Shown here: positions 15,081-22,329 of the stretch, piece after piece
How positions within the stretch are numbered: the stretch's first letter is position 1
How the letters are laid out: the number at the start of each line of letters is the position of its first letter
NCBI GenBank assembly: GCA_030017655.1
Contig: JASEIM010000027.1
Coordinates: 1-22,329 of the forward strand
DNA: 22,329 bases
Direction of reading: 5' to 3'
Source: Methanobacterium sp.
GTDB lineage: Archaea > Methanobacteriota > Methanobacteria > Methanobacteriales > Methanobacteriaceae
Position numbers and translations under genes: made by a program
Notes under the pieces: generated by a model
Databases searched by the model: none
What the model was told of the DNA's origin: nothing
What the model saw: only the letters and a program-made list of their open reading frames with translations

Positions 15081-15557
15081 ATGCATAATGCAAAAAAATT
15101 ACTAGAAAGCGACGATTCAGAGATTCCGGTAAGTTTAATAATATCAGTGATACATCGTACGCATATGATATTCATAAATGAAAAAATAAAAGATATGGAT
15201 ATTACTGCAGGTCAGATACCTTTTCTTATGGTGCTCTCTCGTGAAGAGGGTATAAGTCAGGATGACCTTGCATCCCATTTTCATATTGATAAAGGAACAG
15301 TTGCTCGCGCATTAAGGAAATTAGAAGATAATAAATATCTTTTCAGGGAAATTGACCCTGAAAACCGTAGAAGACACCTCATATATCTAACTAGTAAAGG
15401 AAAAAGTACAGTTCCCAAAATAGTTGATATTGATAAGGAATGGGGTGATTCAATGCGTTCTAATATCTCTGAAGGTGAATATAATCATGTTTTTAATATT
15501 TTAAGAAAAATGGCATTAAAATGTCTTGAAAAAGTTGACAGGAATGGAGTAAAATAA
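15081..15557 (+). CDS. MarR-family transcriptional regulator
   Basis: The 158-residue protein has the MarR layout: dimerisation helix at the N-terminus, winged helix-turn-helix about 45-110 with GQIPFLMVLSREEGISQDDLA, HFHIDKGTVARALRKLEDNKYL (the recognition helix) and the wing IDPENRRRHLIYLTSKG, then C-terminal helices. Members usually repress a neighbouring efflux gene and release DNA on binding a small phenolic or other ligand. Here the partner is the MATE gene, whose ATG shares one base with the MarR stop. The three inverted repeats at 14855-14901 are its probable binding sites. The inducer is unknown. Confidence 0.92.
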   Translation: MHNAKKLLESDDSEIPVSLIISVIHRTHMIFINEKIKDMDITAGQIPFLMVLSREEGISQDDLASHFHIDKGTVARALRKLEDNKYLFREIDPENRRRHLIYLTSKGKSTVPKIVDIDKEWGDSMRSNISEGEYNHVFNILRKMALKCLEKVDRNGVK

Positions 15558-16987
15558 TGAATTCAAATAAAAATCAAAGTTCTAAAGGAGATGTTGATAA
15601 ACGTATCTCCATGATCACTGGAGATCCGAAAAAAGCGATCCGTAGTTTAGCAATGCCTATGATCATGTCTATGCTTCTTTTAATGGCATATAACCTTGCA
15701 GATAGTATATGGGTTGCAGGACTTGGTCCAAATTCCCTTGCTGCTTTAGGATTTATCTCACCAGTCTTCATGATAATGATTGGGTTAGGTAATGGTCTTG
15801 GAGCGGGTGCAACTTCTTTAATTGCAAGATGTATCGGGGCAAAAAATAAAAAAGGAGCCGATAATGCAGCAATACATGCAGTCATTCTTACACTGGCTGT
15901 TTCGGCCATATTGACAATATTTATCCTGATATTTCTTCAGAATATATTGATGTCAATGGGGGCTGGTGAATCACTTAATCTTGCAGTTCAATACGGAAAA
16001 ATTGTATTTGGTGGATTGGTGTTCCTGATCTTTTCAAGTGTTGCGTCAGGAATTTTAAGAGCTGAAGGTGATGTTAAAAGGGCAACATATGCTATGGCTG
16101 CAACAGCTATTCTTAACATAATCCTTGACCCAATATTCATTTACTATTTAGAGATGGGCGTTTCTGGAGCAGCATGGGCAACAGTGATATCTTCTGCAAT
16201 TTCAGCAAGCTTAATGATTTACTGGCTGCTTGTAAAACGTGATACTTATGTATCATTCTCCATGAGTGATTTTAAACCAAATTTTAAAGTAGTAAAAGAT
16301 ATTTTGACTGTTGGATTACCTGCAAGCGCAGAATCATTCGTAATGTCAGTTTTAGGGATAGTTCTAAACCTTATGCTGGTATTAACAGCCGGAACTACCG
16401 CTGTTGCAGTATATACTGCCGGTTGGAGAGTGGTGATGATTGCCATGATCCCAGCAATAGGGATAGGTACTGCTGTAATAACTGTTGCAGGGGCTGCTTA
16501 CGGAGCTAAAAAATATGAAAATGTTTCTACTGCGCTTAACTATTCAGTGAAATTGGGCGTTTTAATTGCAATATTTACCGGCACATTGACTTATGTATTT
16601 GCATCAAATATTGCAACTATATTTGCTTATTCATCGCAAAGCGCTTTTATGGCACCTTCAATAGCTGAATTCCTTAAGGTAATGTGTCTATTCTATATCG
16701 TAGTCCCGCTTGGAATTATGGCCAGTTGCGTCTTTCAGGCAATGGGAAAAGGAATAACATCATTAATCCTTACTATAATTCGGGAAGTAGCGTTTATTTC
16801 AGTATTTGCGTATTTATTCGCTTTCATTCTTGGATTAGGCCAGTATGGAGTTTGGTGGGGAATTGTAGTAGGTGGTGCACTGGGCTGTGCAGTTGCATAT
16901 ATCTGGGCAAATAAATACATCAACAGCCTCAAAAGAACGTATATTAAAAAAGAAACTCCAGAAATGGAAGTTACATCTGCAAAATAA
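15557..16987 (+). CDS. MATE family multidrug/cation antiporter
   Basis: The 476-residue integral membrane protein has about 12 helices in two six-helix halves and the family features LAMPMIMSMLLLMAYNLADSIW (helix 1), GLGNGLGAGATSLIARCIGAK after helix 2, and the matching second-half segment VGLPASAESFVMSVLGIVLN. MATE proteins export organic cations or other toxic compounds in exchange for sodium or protons. It is translationally coupled to the upstream MarR gene, which points to ligand-induced drug or metabolite efflux. The end is hydrophilic and Lys/Glu-rich. A stem with a T-rich tract follows the stop. Confidence 0.93.
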   Translation: MNSNKNQSSKGDVDKRISMITGDPKKAIRSLAMPMIMSMLLLMAYNLADSIWVAGLGPNSLAALGFISPVFMIMIGLGNGLGAGATSLIARCIGAKNKKGADNAAIHAVILTLAVSAILTIFILIFLQNILMSMGAGESLNLAVQYGKIVFGGLVFLIFSSVASGILRAEGDVKRATYAMAATAILNIILDPIFIYYLEMGVSGAAWATVISSAISASLMIYWLLVKRDTYVSFSMSDFKPNFKVVKDILTVGLPASAESFVMSVLGIVLNLMLVLTAGTTAVAVYTAGWRVVMIAMIPAIGIGTAVITVAGAAYGAKKYENVSTALNYSVKLGVLIAIFTGTLTYVFASNIATIFAYSSQSAFMAPSIAEFLKVMCLFYIVVPLGIMASCVFQAMGKGITSLILTIIREVAFISVFAYLFAFILGLGQYGVWWGIVVGGALGCAVAYIWANKYINSLKRTYIKKETPEMEVTSAK

Positions 16988-17044
16988 TAGGATAAAAAGC
17001 TTTATTATTCTTTTCCTATCAATTTATTTTTTTCTTTTTATTTA
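16987..17044 (+). terminator. stem and T-tract terminator of the MarR-MATE operon
   Basis: ATAGGA (16987-16992) pairs with TCCTAT (17014-17019), extended with a bulge by AAAAG/CTTTT. A tract of mostly T runs to 17044. It starts on the last base of the MATE stop codon. Confidence 0.6.
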
Positions 17045-17396
17045 ATATGTTAATCTTATTTTCACAAATATTCTAAGTCATTATATTTTCTTTAATATTT
17101 ATTTTTCACTCTGTCTTCATTATTAAAAAATATAAAAATTTTATATTATGTTAAATTGCATTTTAAAGTGAATTATAGGACTAAATTCAATTAATATTTC
17201 TTTAATCGCTTACAATAATTATTTGTAGTATATTAATGATTAATTTCTTATCTAAATAAATTAAATATAAAAAAAATAAATAGAAGTTGTTAATAAATAT
17301 AGATAAGTAAATTTTTAGTTTTTTAACGAAAAATTAATTAAATAAAATTAGTAAAAAGAAAATTGTTTATGATTCCCCGGGTGGGTAACAGATAAC
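17045..17396. other. AT-rich intergenic region before the histidine kinase
   Basis: No gene, RNA or long repeat is seen in these 350 bases. The stretch is extremely A+T-rich up to about 17370, then changes abruptly to GATTCCCCGGGTGGGTAAC (17371-17389) just before the kinase ATG. GGGTGG there is the only ribosome-site candidate. Several TATA-like words exist but none can be chosen. Confidence 0.5.
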
Positions 17397-18527
17397 ATGA
17401 TAAATGAAGGACTGGAATTATTTTCACTTACAGGTGAAGAATATTACACTATATTTGAAAATATGCAGGAAGGAATCACTGTTTACAGAATTGTATATGA
17501 TAATAGGGGGAATGTTGCAGATTTAATAATCAAATATGCTAATCCTGCTTCTTCAACCAGTAAAATGTTCCTTAATAAAAAAGTCACAGGTAAAAGTATT
17601 ACTAAACTTTATGGGCCACGGGCTATATCTTCTTTTATCGATGAAGTAAATGAGGTAGTTTCAACAGGTAAAATAAAAAAATATGAAAGCTATTCATCAT
17701 TAATAGATAGTTATTTTTTGAATTCAGCCTTTTCGCCTGCTAAAAATTTATATGTAACACTTACATCAGATATCACCGAACAAAAAAAAGCAGAAAAAGT
17801 GCTGCTTAATGCCAGAGATAACCTGGAAATCAAAGTTCAGGAACGTACCCAGGAACTTCTAACTGCAATTCAAGAAAAAGAACTGCTACTTAGAGAAATT
17901 CATCATCGCGTTAAAAATAATCTTCAGATCATCAGCTCCCTTCTTAATCTTCAAATTCCATACATCAAAGATTCAGAATCCATTGAGTTTTTCAAAGAAA
18001 GCCAGAATCGAGTTAAATCTATCTCCATGATCCATGAAAAACTTTATCAATCCAATAATCTCCAGAAAATTGATTTTGAAAGTTATTTATCAAATATTAT
18101 GGTTAATTTATTTCAGACTTATGCTGTAGATCAGGATAAAATAAAATACGAAATTAAGTGTGACGATATAAAGCTAAATATTGAGACTTCAGTTCCCTGT
18201 GGTTTAATTATTACAGAACTGGTGACTAACTCAATTAAACACGCATTTCCATCTACTGAAAACGAAAAATCATTTTGTTTTAGAAATAATCCAGGTCATA
18301 AAATCTCAGTTTCAATGTATTTAAAGAATGATTATATTAACTTAATAATAAAAGATAATGGAATTGGATTTCCAAATGACTTAGACTTCAATAACACAGA
18401 ATCTTTAGGACTAGAACTTGTAAATTTACTGGTAAACCAGTTAGATGGCATAATAAATCTTGAAAGGAAAGAAGGTACGGAATTCATTATTAAATTTAAA
18501 GAATTGAAATATGGAGAAAGGATTTAA
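17397..18527 (+). CDS. soluble PAS sensor histidine kinase (HisKA_2 type)
   Basis: The 376-residue protein has no membrane helix, so it senses an internal signal. A PAS domain covers about 15-130 (YTIFENMQEGITVYRIVYD to TLTSDITEQKKAE). A short coiled linker (135-162) follows, then the phosphoacceptor motif LLREIHHRVKNNLQIISSLLNLQ, cut here by position: His169 is the expected phosphorylated residue of the HisKA_2/HWE-like group. The ATPase domain shows ELVTNSIKHAFP (N box), DNGIGFP (G1) and a GLELV segment (G2). No response regulator is adjacent; in methanogens these kinases often stand alone. The GNAT gene begins 5 bases after the stop and may be cotranscribed. Confidence 0.9.
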   Translation: MINEGLELFSLTGEEYYTIFENMQEGITVYRIVYDNRGNVADLIIKYANPASSTSKMFLNKKVTGKSITKLYGPRAISSFIDEVNEVVSTGKIKKYESYSSLIDSYFLNSAFSPAKNLYVTLTSDITEQKKAEKVLLNARDNLEIKVQERTQELLTAIQEKELLLREIHHRVKNNLQIISSLLNLQIPYIKDSESIEFFKESQNRVKSISMIHEKLYQSNNLQKIDFESYLSNIMVNLFQTYAVDQDKIKYEIKCDDIKLNIETSVPCGLIITELVTNSIKHAFPSTENEKSFCFRNNPGHKISVSMYLKNDYINLIIKDNGIGFPNDLDFNNTESLGLELVNLLVNQLDGIINLERKEGTEFIIKFKELKYGERI

Positions 18528-18532
18528 TTAAA

Positions 18533-18994
18533 TTGAAAATTGAAATTTTTGAAGAGGGCAATTTTGAAGATTTATACAGGCTTTTTTATGAAACAATCCA
18601 CTCAGTAAATGCAAAGGATTACAGGAAGGATCAGCTGGATACATGGGCACCTGAGAAAATTGGCACTGAAAAATGGAAAAGAAGAATTCAAAATTACTTT
18701 GTAGTCATTGCAAAAGATGAAGACAAAATCATTGGATTTGGTGAACTGTCTCCTGAAGGCTGTATTGAAATGCTGTATGTTCATAAGAACTATTTAAGCC
18801 AAAAAGTAGGGCAAAAATTGTTAGAATCTCTTATTAAGAAGGCAAAGACAATCCATCTTAGCAGGGTGGTTACTGAATCAAGTATAACAGCTAAACCATT
18901 TTTTGAAAAACAGGGTTTTGAAATATTGAAAAAACAGGTTAAAACCTTCAATAATGTTGATTTTCTAAATTATAAGATGAAAAAAAGAATTTAA
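18533..18994 (+). CDS. GNAT-family N-acetyltransferase
   Basis: The 153-residue product has the GNAT layout: an N-terminal helix and strand (IFEEGNFEDLYRLFYETIH), a middle strand FVVIAKDEDKIIGFGELSPEGCIEMLYVHKNY (52-83), a degenerate acetyl-CoA loop SQKVGQKLLESLI (85-97), and a C-terminal strand around AKPFFEKQGFEILKKQ (121-136). The loop keeps one of the usual glycines. It resembles bacterial YafP-like acetyltransferases. The substrate is unknown. The start is TTG 18533, with AAAGGA about 13 bases upstream, so the exact start is moderately certain. It is 5 bases behind the kinase gene. Confidence 0.82.
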   Translation: MKIEIFEEGNFEDLYRLFYETIHSVNAKDYRKDQLDTWAPEKIGTEKWKRRIQNYFVVIAKDEDKIIGFGELSPEGCIEMLYVHKNYLSQKVGQKLLESLIKKAKTIHLSRVVTESSITAKPFFEKQGFEILKKQVKTFNNVDFLNYKMKKRI

Positions 18995-19005
18995 AGACAT
19001 TTTCA

Positions 19006-20070
19006 TCATTTATTTGTGATATTACATGTTGATCTGGTAACATCAGAAAATTTAACATCCCCAATCCATCTACTTTTACATTCACATTCAAATTCTTCAG
19101 GAATATTTTGCCTAAGATTCGATTCAATTATCAGATTTTTTAACCTTTTATTGCACTTTTTACAATTAAAAGGACCTCTTCTTGTTCCAAATCCAGAAGT
19201 ATCCATTATTACAGGGATTTTAACTTTACTTCGAACTCTTTTTATAATTTCAAGTATGCTCCAGATCCATGGCGGCTGATAGGAGCCCCTACGCCACAGA
19301 AGTTCCATAAGAGTTCCTTTATGAATTGTTGCAGGGCAGAAAGATATTCTATCCACCCCTAAATCTTCAGCATATTTAGCAGAAGCAACAGCATCTTCAA
19401 TAGCCTCTTTTTCAGAGGTTAATATGGGTTTTACAAATAGATAAGCTTTAGATGTGATTTTATGATCTGATTTTAAACTTTTGATTACATTAATGGCTCT
19501 TTCAAAGTCATCATTTAAAAAGCCTTTATTTATCTTGTATTTTTTAATGTAATCACTGCTACTTTCAAGCCCAATGCTGACTTCAAATATTTTATCGGGC
19601 AGTAATTCAAGACATTCCTTAAGAACTTCTTCTCTTACAAACTCCGGGCGAGATTCAACCACAACTTCTTCGATATTTTTTTCCTCATTTAGCATTTTAA
19701 GGATTTCATCACGAGCTTCTTTAGGTAATTCATCTTCATTTAAGAAGCTTCCAGAGACAAAGATTTTAACCACAGTTTTTGGTTTTATTTCATGTCTTTC
19801 CATTAAATTTTTAAATATATGAATTAATTCATCTGAAGAAACATTTTCAAGGGGTGAATCTGCTATATAACTGCACATGGTGCATCCGCCTGATTCAGAA
19901 AGTGCATGAGCACATCCTGGGGTTGGTAAAATAATAAAAATAGCTTTTCCTATTCCGGAATAGAGCAGATCTTCTGATGACCATGATGCAGATTGTTCTG
20001 CTGGTGATTTTTTATCCATTCTTTTAATGGCTTTTTTTCTAATATCATGCATTAATTCTTGAATTTCCAT
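19006..20070 (-). CDS. raSEA: archaeosine biosynthesis radical SAM protein RaSEA
   Basis: The 354-residue protein carries an unusual radical-SAM cluster motif GCAHALSESGGCTMCSY, with Cys53, Cys63 and Cys66 in CX9CX2C spacing, matching RaSEA/archaeal Elp3-like proteins. RaSEA converts the lysine-adducted preQ0 made by ArcS at tRNA position 15 into archaeosine, completing this archaeal tRNA modification. VSIGLESSSDYIKKYKINKG (about 165-184) is the SAM-barrel region, and KKCNKRLKN...ECECKSRW near the C-terminus looks like a zinc ribbon. ArcS and the earlier genes are not in this window. The ATG lacks a strong ribosome site; TATTTAAAAAT about 30 bases upstream suggests a short leader. Confidence 0.88.
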   Translation of the reverse strand: MEIQELMHDIRKKAIKRMDKKSPAEQSASWSSEDLLYSGIGKAIFIILPTPGCAHALSESGGCTMCSYIADSPLENVSSDELIHIFKNLMERHEIKPKTVVKIFVSGSFLNEDELPKEARDEILKMLNEEKNIEEVVVESRPEFVREEVLKECLELLPDKIFEVSIGLESSSDYIKKYKINKGFLNDDFERAINVIKSLKSDHKITSKAYLFVKPILTSEKEAIEDAVASAKYAEDLGVDRISFCPATIHKGTLMELLWRRGSYQPPWIWSILEIIKRVRSKVKIPVIMDTSGFGTRRGPFNCKKCNKRLKNLIIESNLRQNIPEEFECECKSRWIGDVKFSDVTRSTCNITNK

Positions 20071-20220
20071 AATTTCAACTGTTTATTTAATTATTTTTAA
20101 ATAGTCTAATAGAAAAATGAGTATATTTTTACTAATTATTGACTTGATATGTGGAAGATGGTATTAAAATTTGTTCATGAAATTTACAAAAGCATCAAAA
20201 ATAGCATCAATAATATTTTC

Positions 20221-20242
20221 AAAAATAAAAAAAAGAAGTTAG
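20221..20242 (-). terminator. T-rich terminator of mer
   Basis: Read on the minus strand directly after the mer stop, the sequence is a pyrimidine tract with a run of eight T, then five more T after one A. This suits a strong archaeal terminator for a highly expressed gene. Confidence 0.6.
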
Positions 20243-20244
20243 AT

Positions 20245-21221
<977 letters not shown>

Positions 21222-21237
21222 ATTTTAAAATTTATCT

Positions 21238-21290
21238 GGAGTATAAAAATACTTTGTGTTTTAATTGCAATCGAAAGGTATAAATAGTGG
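21238..21290 (-). promoter_or_regulatory. tandem TATA candidates of mer
   Basis: On the minus strand CTATTTATACC (centred near 21283) and TTTTTATACT (centred near 21246) both look like archaeal TATA boxes. The first gives a leader of about 45 nt, the second about 10 nt. Confidence 0.55.
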
Positions 21291-21330
21291 ATTTAAAACG
21301 ATGTCTTCACTTTTATGTGAAAATCCACTA
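21285..21330. repeat. nested inverted repeat just upstream of the mer TATA box
   Basis: TAGTGGATTT (21285-21294) and AAATCCACTA (21321-21330) are perfect 10-bp arms. Inside them TTCAC (21306-21310) and GTGAA (21317-21321) form a second pair. The left arm touches the distal mer TATA box, so a regulator site for mer is plausible; a bidirectional hairpin is the alternative. Confidence 0.6.
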
Positions 21331-21542
21331 AATAGATTTTATTATATGTAGAACTTGAAGAAATTGAGAGAAATAAAAAATTTATAGGCGAATAATTTAG
21401 TTAAAGAGATATATCTAGTATTAAAATTAGCTGTAGATTTATAATATTTCTTTTTAGAATTATGTTAGTATTATGATCTTTAATCAAGTTGCAATAAACC
21501 AACTTATTATTATATATTTTTAATTTTATATTAACATTATGC
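21331..21542. other. AT-rich spacer between mer and the rRNA promoter region
   Basis: No gene, tRNA or 7S RNA is seen. Only short, composition-driven repeats occur. Confidence 0.5.
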
Positions 21543-21580
21543 AAAAAATTTATATCCAATCAAATTGATATAATTATGTT
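21543..21580 (+). promoter_or_regulatory. probable rRNA operon promoter
   Basis: An A6 BRE-like run followed by TTTATATC (21549-21556) is the best archaeal promoter match ahead of the 16S gene, with a predicted start near 21577. A second candidate, AAATATAAA at 21627-21635 inside repeat copy one, would start near 21656 at TATGCGC, the kind of TGC start box used by stable-RNA promoters. Confidence 0.5.
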
Positions 21581-21601
21581 ACAATACAATGTCATATGGT
21601 A

Positions 21602-21810
21602 TTGCAATAATTTCTAAAAAACTTGTAAATATAAAGGTTTTCAGTATAGTATGCGCTGGAGTGAAAATAACTCAAACCGGCGTAAAACCCAAAGAAGCTT
21701 GTAGAAATACGGGCATTTGGTAAAAATGCAACAGAAGAAAGAAATTTCCAATGTTTGCAAAAAATTCTAAAAAACTTGTAAAACTACAGGTCTTTAGTAT
21801 ACTATGTGCT
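21602..21810 (+). repeat. 56-bp direct repeat in the rRNA leader, two diverged copies
   Basis: Copies at 21602-21657 and 21755-21810 are equal in length, offset by 153 bases, and match at 47 of 56 positions by my count, sharing TTCTAAAAAACTTGTAAA exactly. After copy one comes GCTGGAGTGAAAATAACTCA; after copy two a similar GCTGGAGTATGAAAATATCA appears, but moved by about 18 bases. The first copy contains a TATA-like AAATATAAA that is changed in the second. A duplicated promoter or leader-processing unit is likely. Confidence 0.75.
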
Positions 21811-21889
21811 ACGATTTAAGGCGTCAGCTGGAGTATGAAAATATCAGACTATGAAAGCTGTTTTTCCGATTGTAGCTAAATATATGAGG

Positions 21890-21994
21890 ACTTAAACCCT
21901 TGCGAACAGCAAACGTTTAAGTTTGATGTTGGTCTAGTAGATGTGGTGACATTTGGTTGCTACTGATACCCCCTTTAATTTTCCAAAAATTAAA
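21890..21994 (+). repeat. series of stem-loops in the pre-16S leader
   Basis: ACTTAAAC (21890-21897) pairs with GTTTAAGT (21915-21922), with TTGC/GCAA inside. GGT..AGTAG (21931-21940) pairs with CTACT..ACC (21960-21970). TTTAATTTT (21974-21982) pairs with AAAATTAAA (21986-21994) across CCA. These are probably external transcribed spacer structures; the partner strand of the 16S processing stem lies outside the window. Confidence 0.55.
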
Positions 21995-22050
21995 ATTAAG
22001 TTTACTTATTAAGTATACTTCCAAAGCACAATACTCCGCTTTAAACGTGT

Positions 22051-22329
<279 letters not shown>

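Noticed and set aside
15574..15909. Open frame of 111 codons opposite the MATE gene
   Set aside because: Antisense shadow of the first MATE helices; no ribosome site or recognisable product.
21602..21810. CRISPR-like array
   Set aside because: Only two imperfect copies with one long spacer; no third repeat and no cas gene.
21921..21967. Possible box C/D guide RNA (TTGATGT ... CTGA)
   Set aside because: The C-like box is imperfect, no terminal stem flanks it, and no convincing D'/C' pair is present; the local hairpin pairing explains the sequence better.

Overview
The window comes from a low-GC hydrogenotrophic methanogen of the order Methanobacteriales, most likely Methanobacterium or a close relative. 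The evidence is the start of an archaeal 16S rRNA at the right edge, a complete mer gene (F420-dependent methylene-H4MPT reductase), a methanogenesis-marker YcaO gene, an archaeosine radical-SAM gene, a CofA-like lactaldehyde dehydrogenase, a type-2 archaeal peptidyl-tRNA hydrolase, and archaeal TATA/BRE promoters with GGTGA or GGAGG ribosome sites. It reads as ordinary chromosome: no transposase, integrase, CRISPR array or tRNA was seen.

Left part (1-7000): a truncated MfnE-like kinase and pth2 (minus) are separated by a cluster of tight hairpins. An exported lipoprotein follows. Next come two translationally coupled small membrane proteins (plus), a SAM methyltransferase broken by two mutually compensating frameshifts, and an orphan HEPN protein. 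A minus-strand cluster then reads M50 protease, YcaO, and a membrane-anchored MsrP/YedY-type molybdopterin oxidoreductase. The oxidoreductase's membrane anchor and the two small membrane proteins share one two-helix pattern with a pair of His spaced exactly 14 residues apart, which is the most unusual signal in the window.

Middle (7000-14000): HIT-family protein, M24 aminopeptidase, a TadC/T2SF-type membrane platform protein followed at once by a miniature pilin with a class III signal peptide, the CofA-like aldehyde dehydrogenase, a small conserved-looking protein, trehalose-phosphatase (its ribosome site lies partly inside a hairpin), and a convergent HIGH-motif nucleotidyltransferase with a long unassigned C-terminal part.

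Right part (14000-22329): rubrerythrin, then a MarR-MATE efflux operon with three operator-like inverted repeats abutting its distal TATA box, a soluble PAS histidine kinase with a GNAT gene behind it, the archaeosine gene and mer (both minus), and an approximately 840-base rRNA leader holding a diverged 56-bp direct repeat and several stem-loops before the 16S rRNA.
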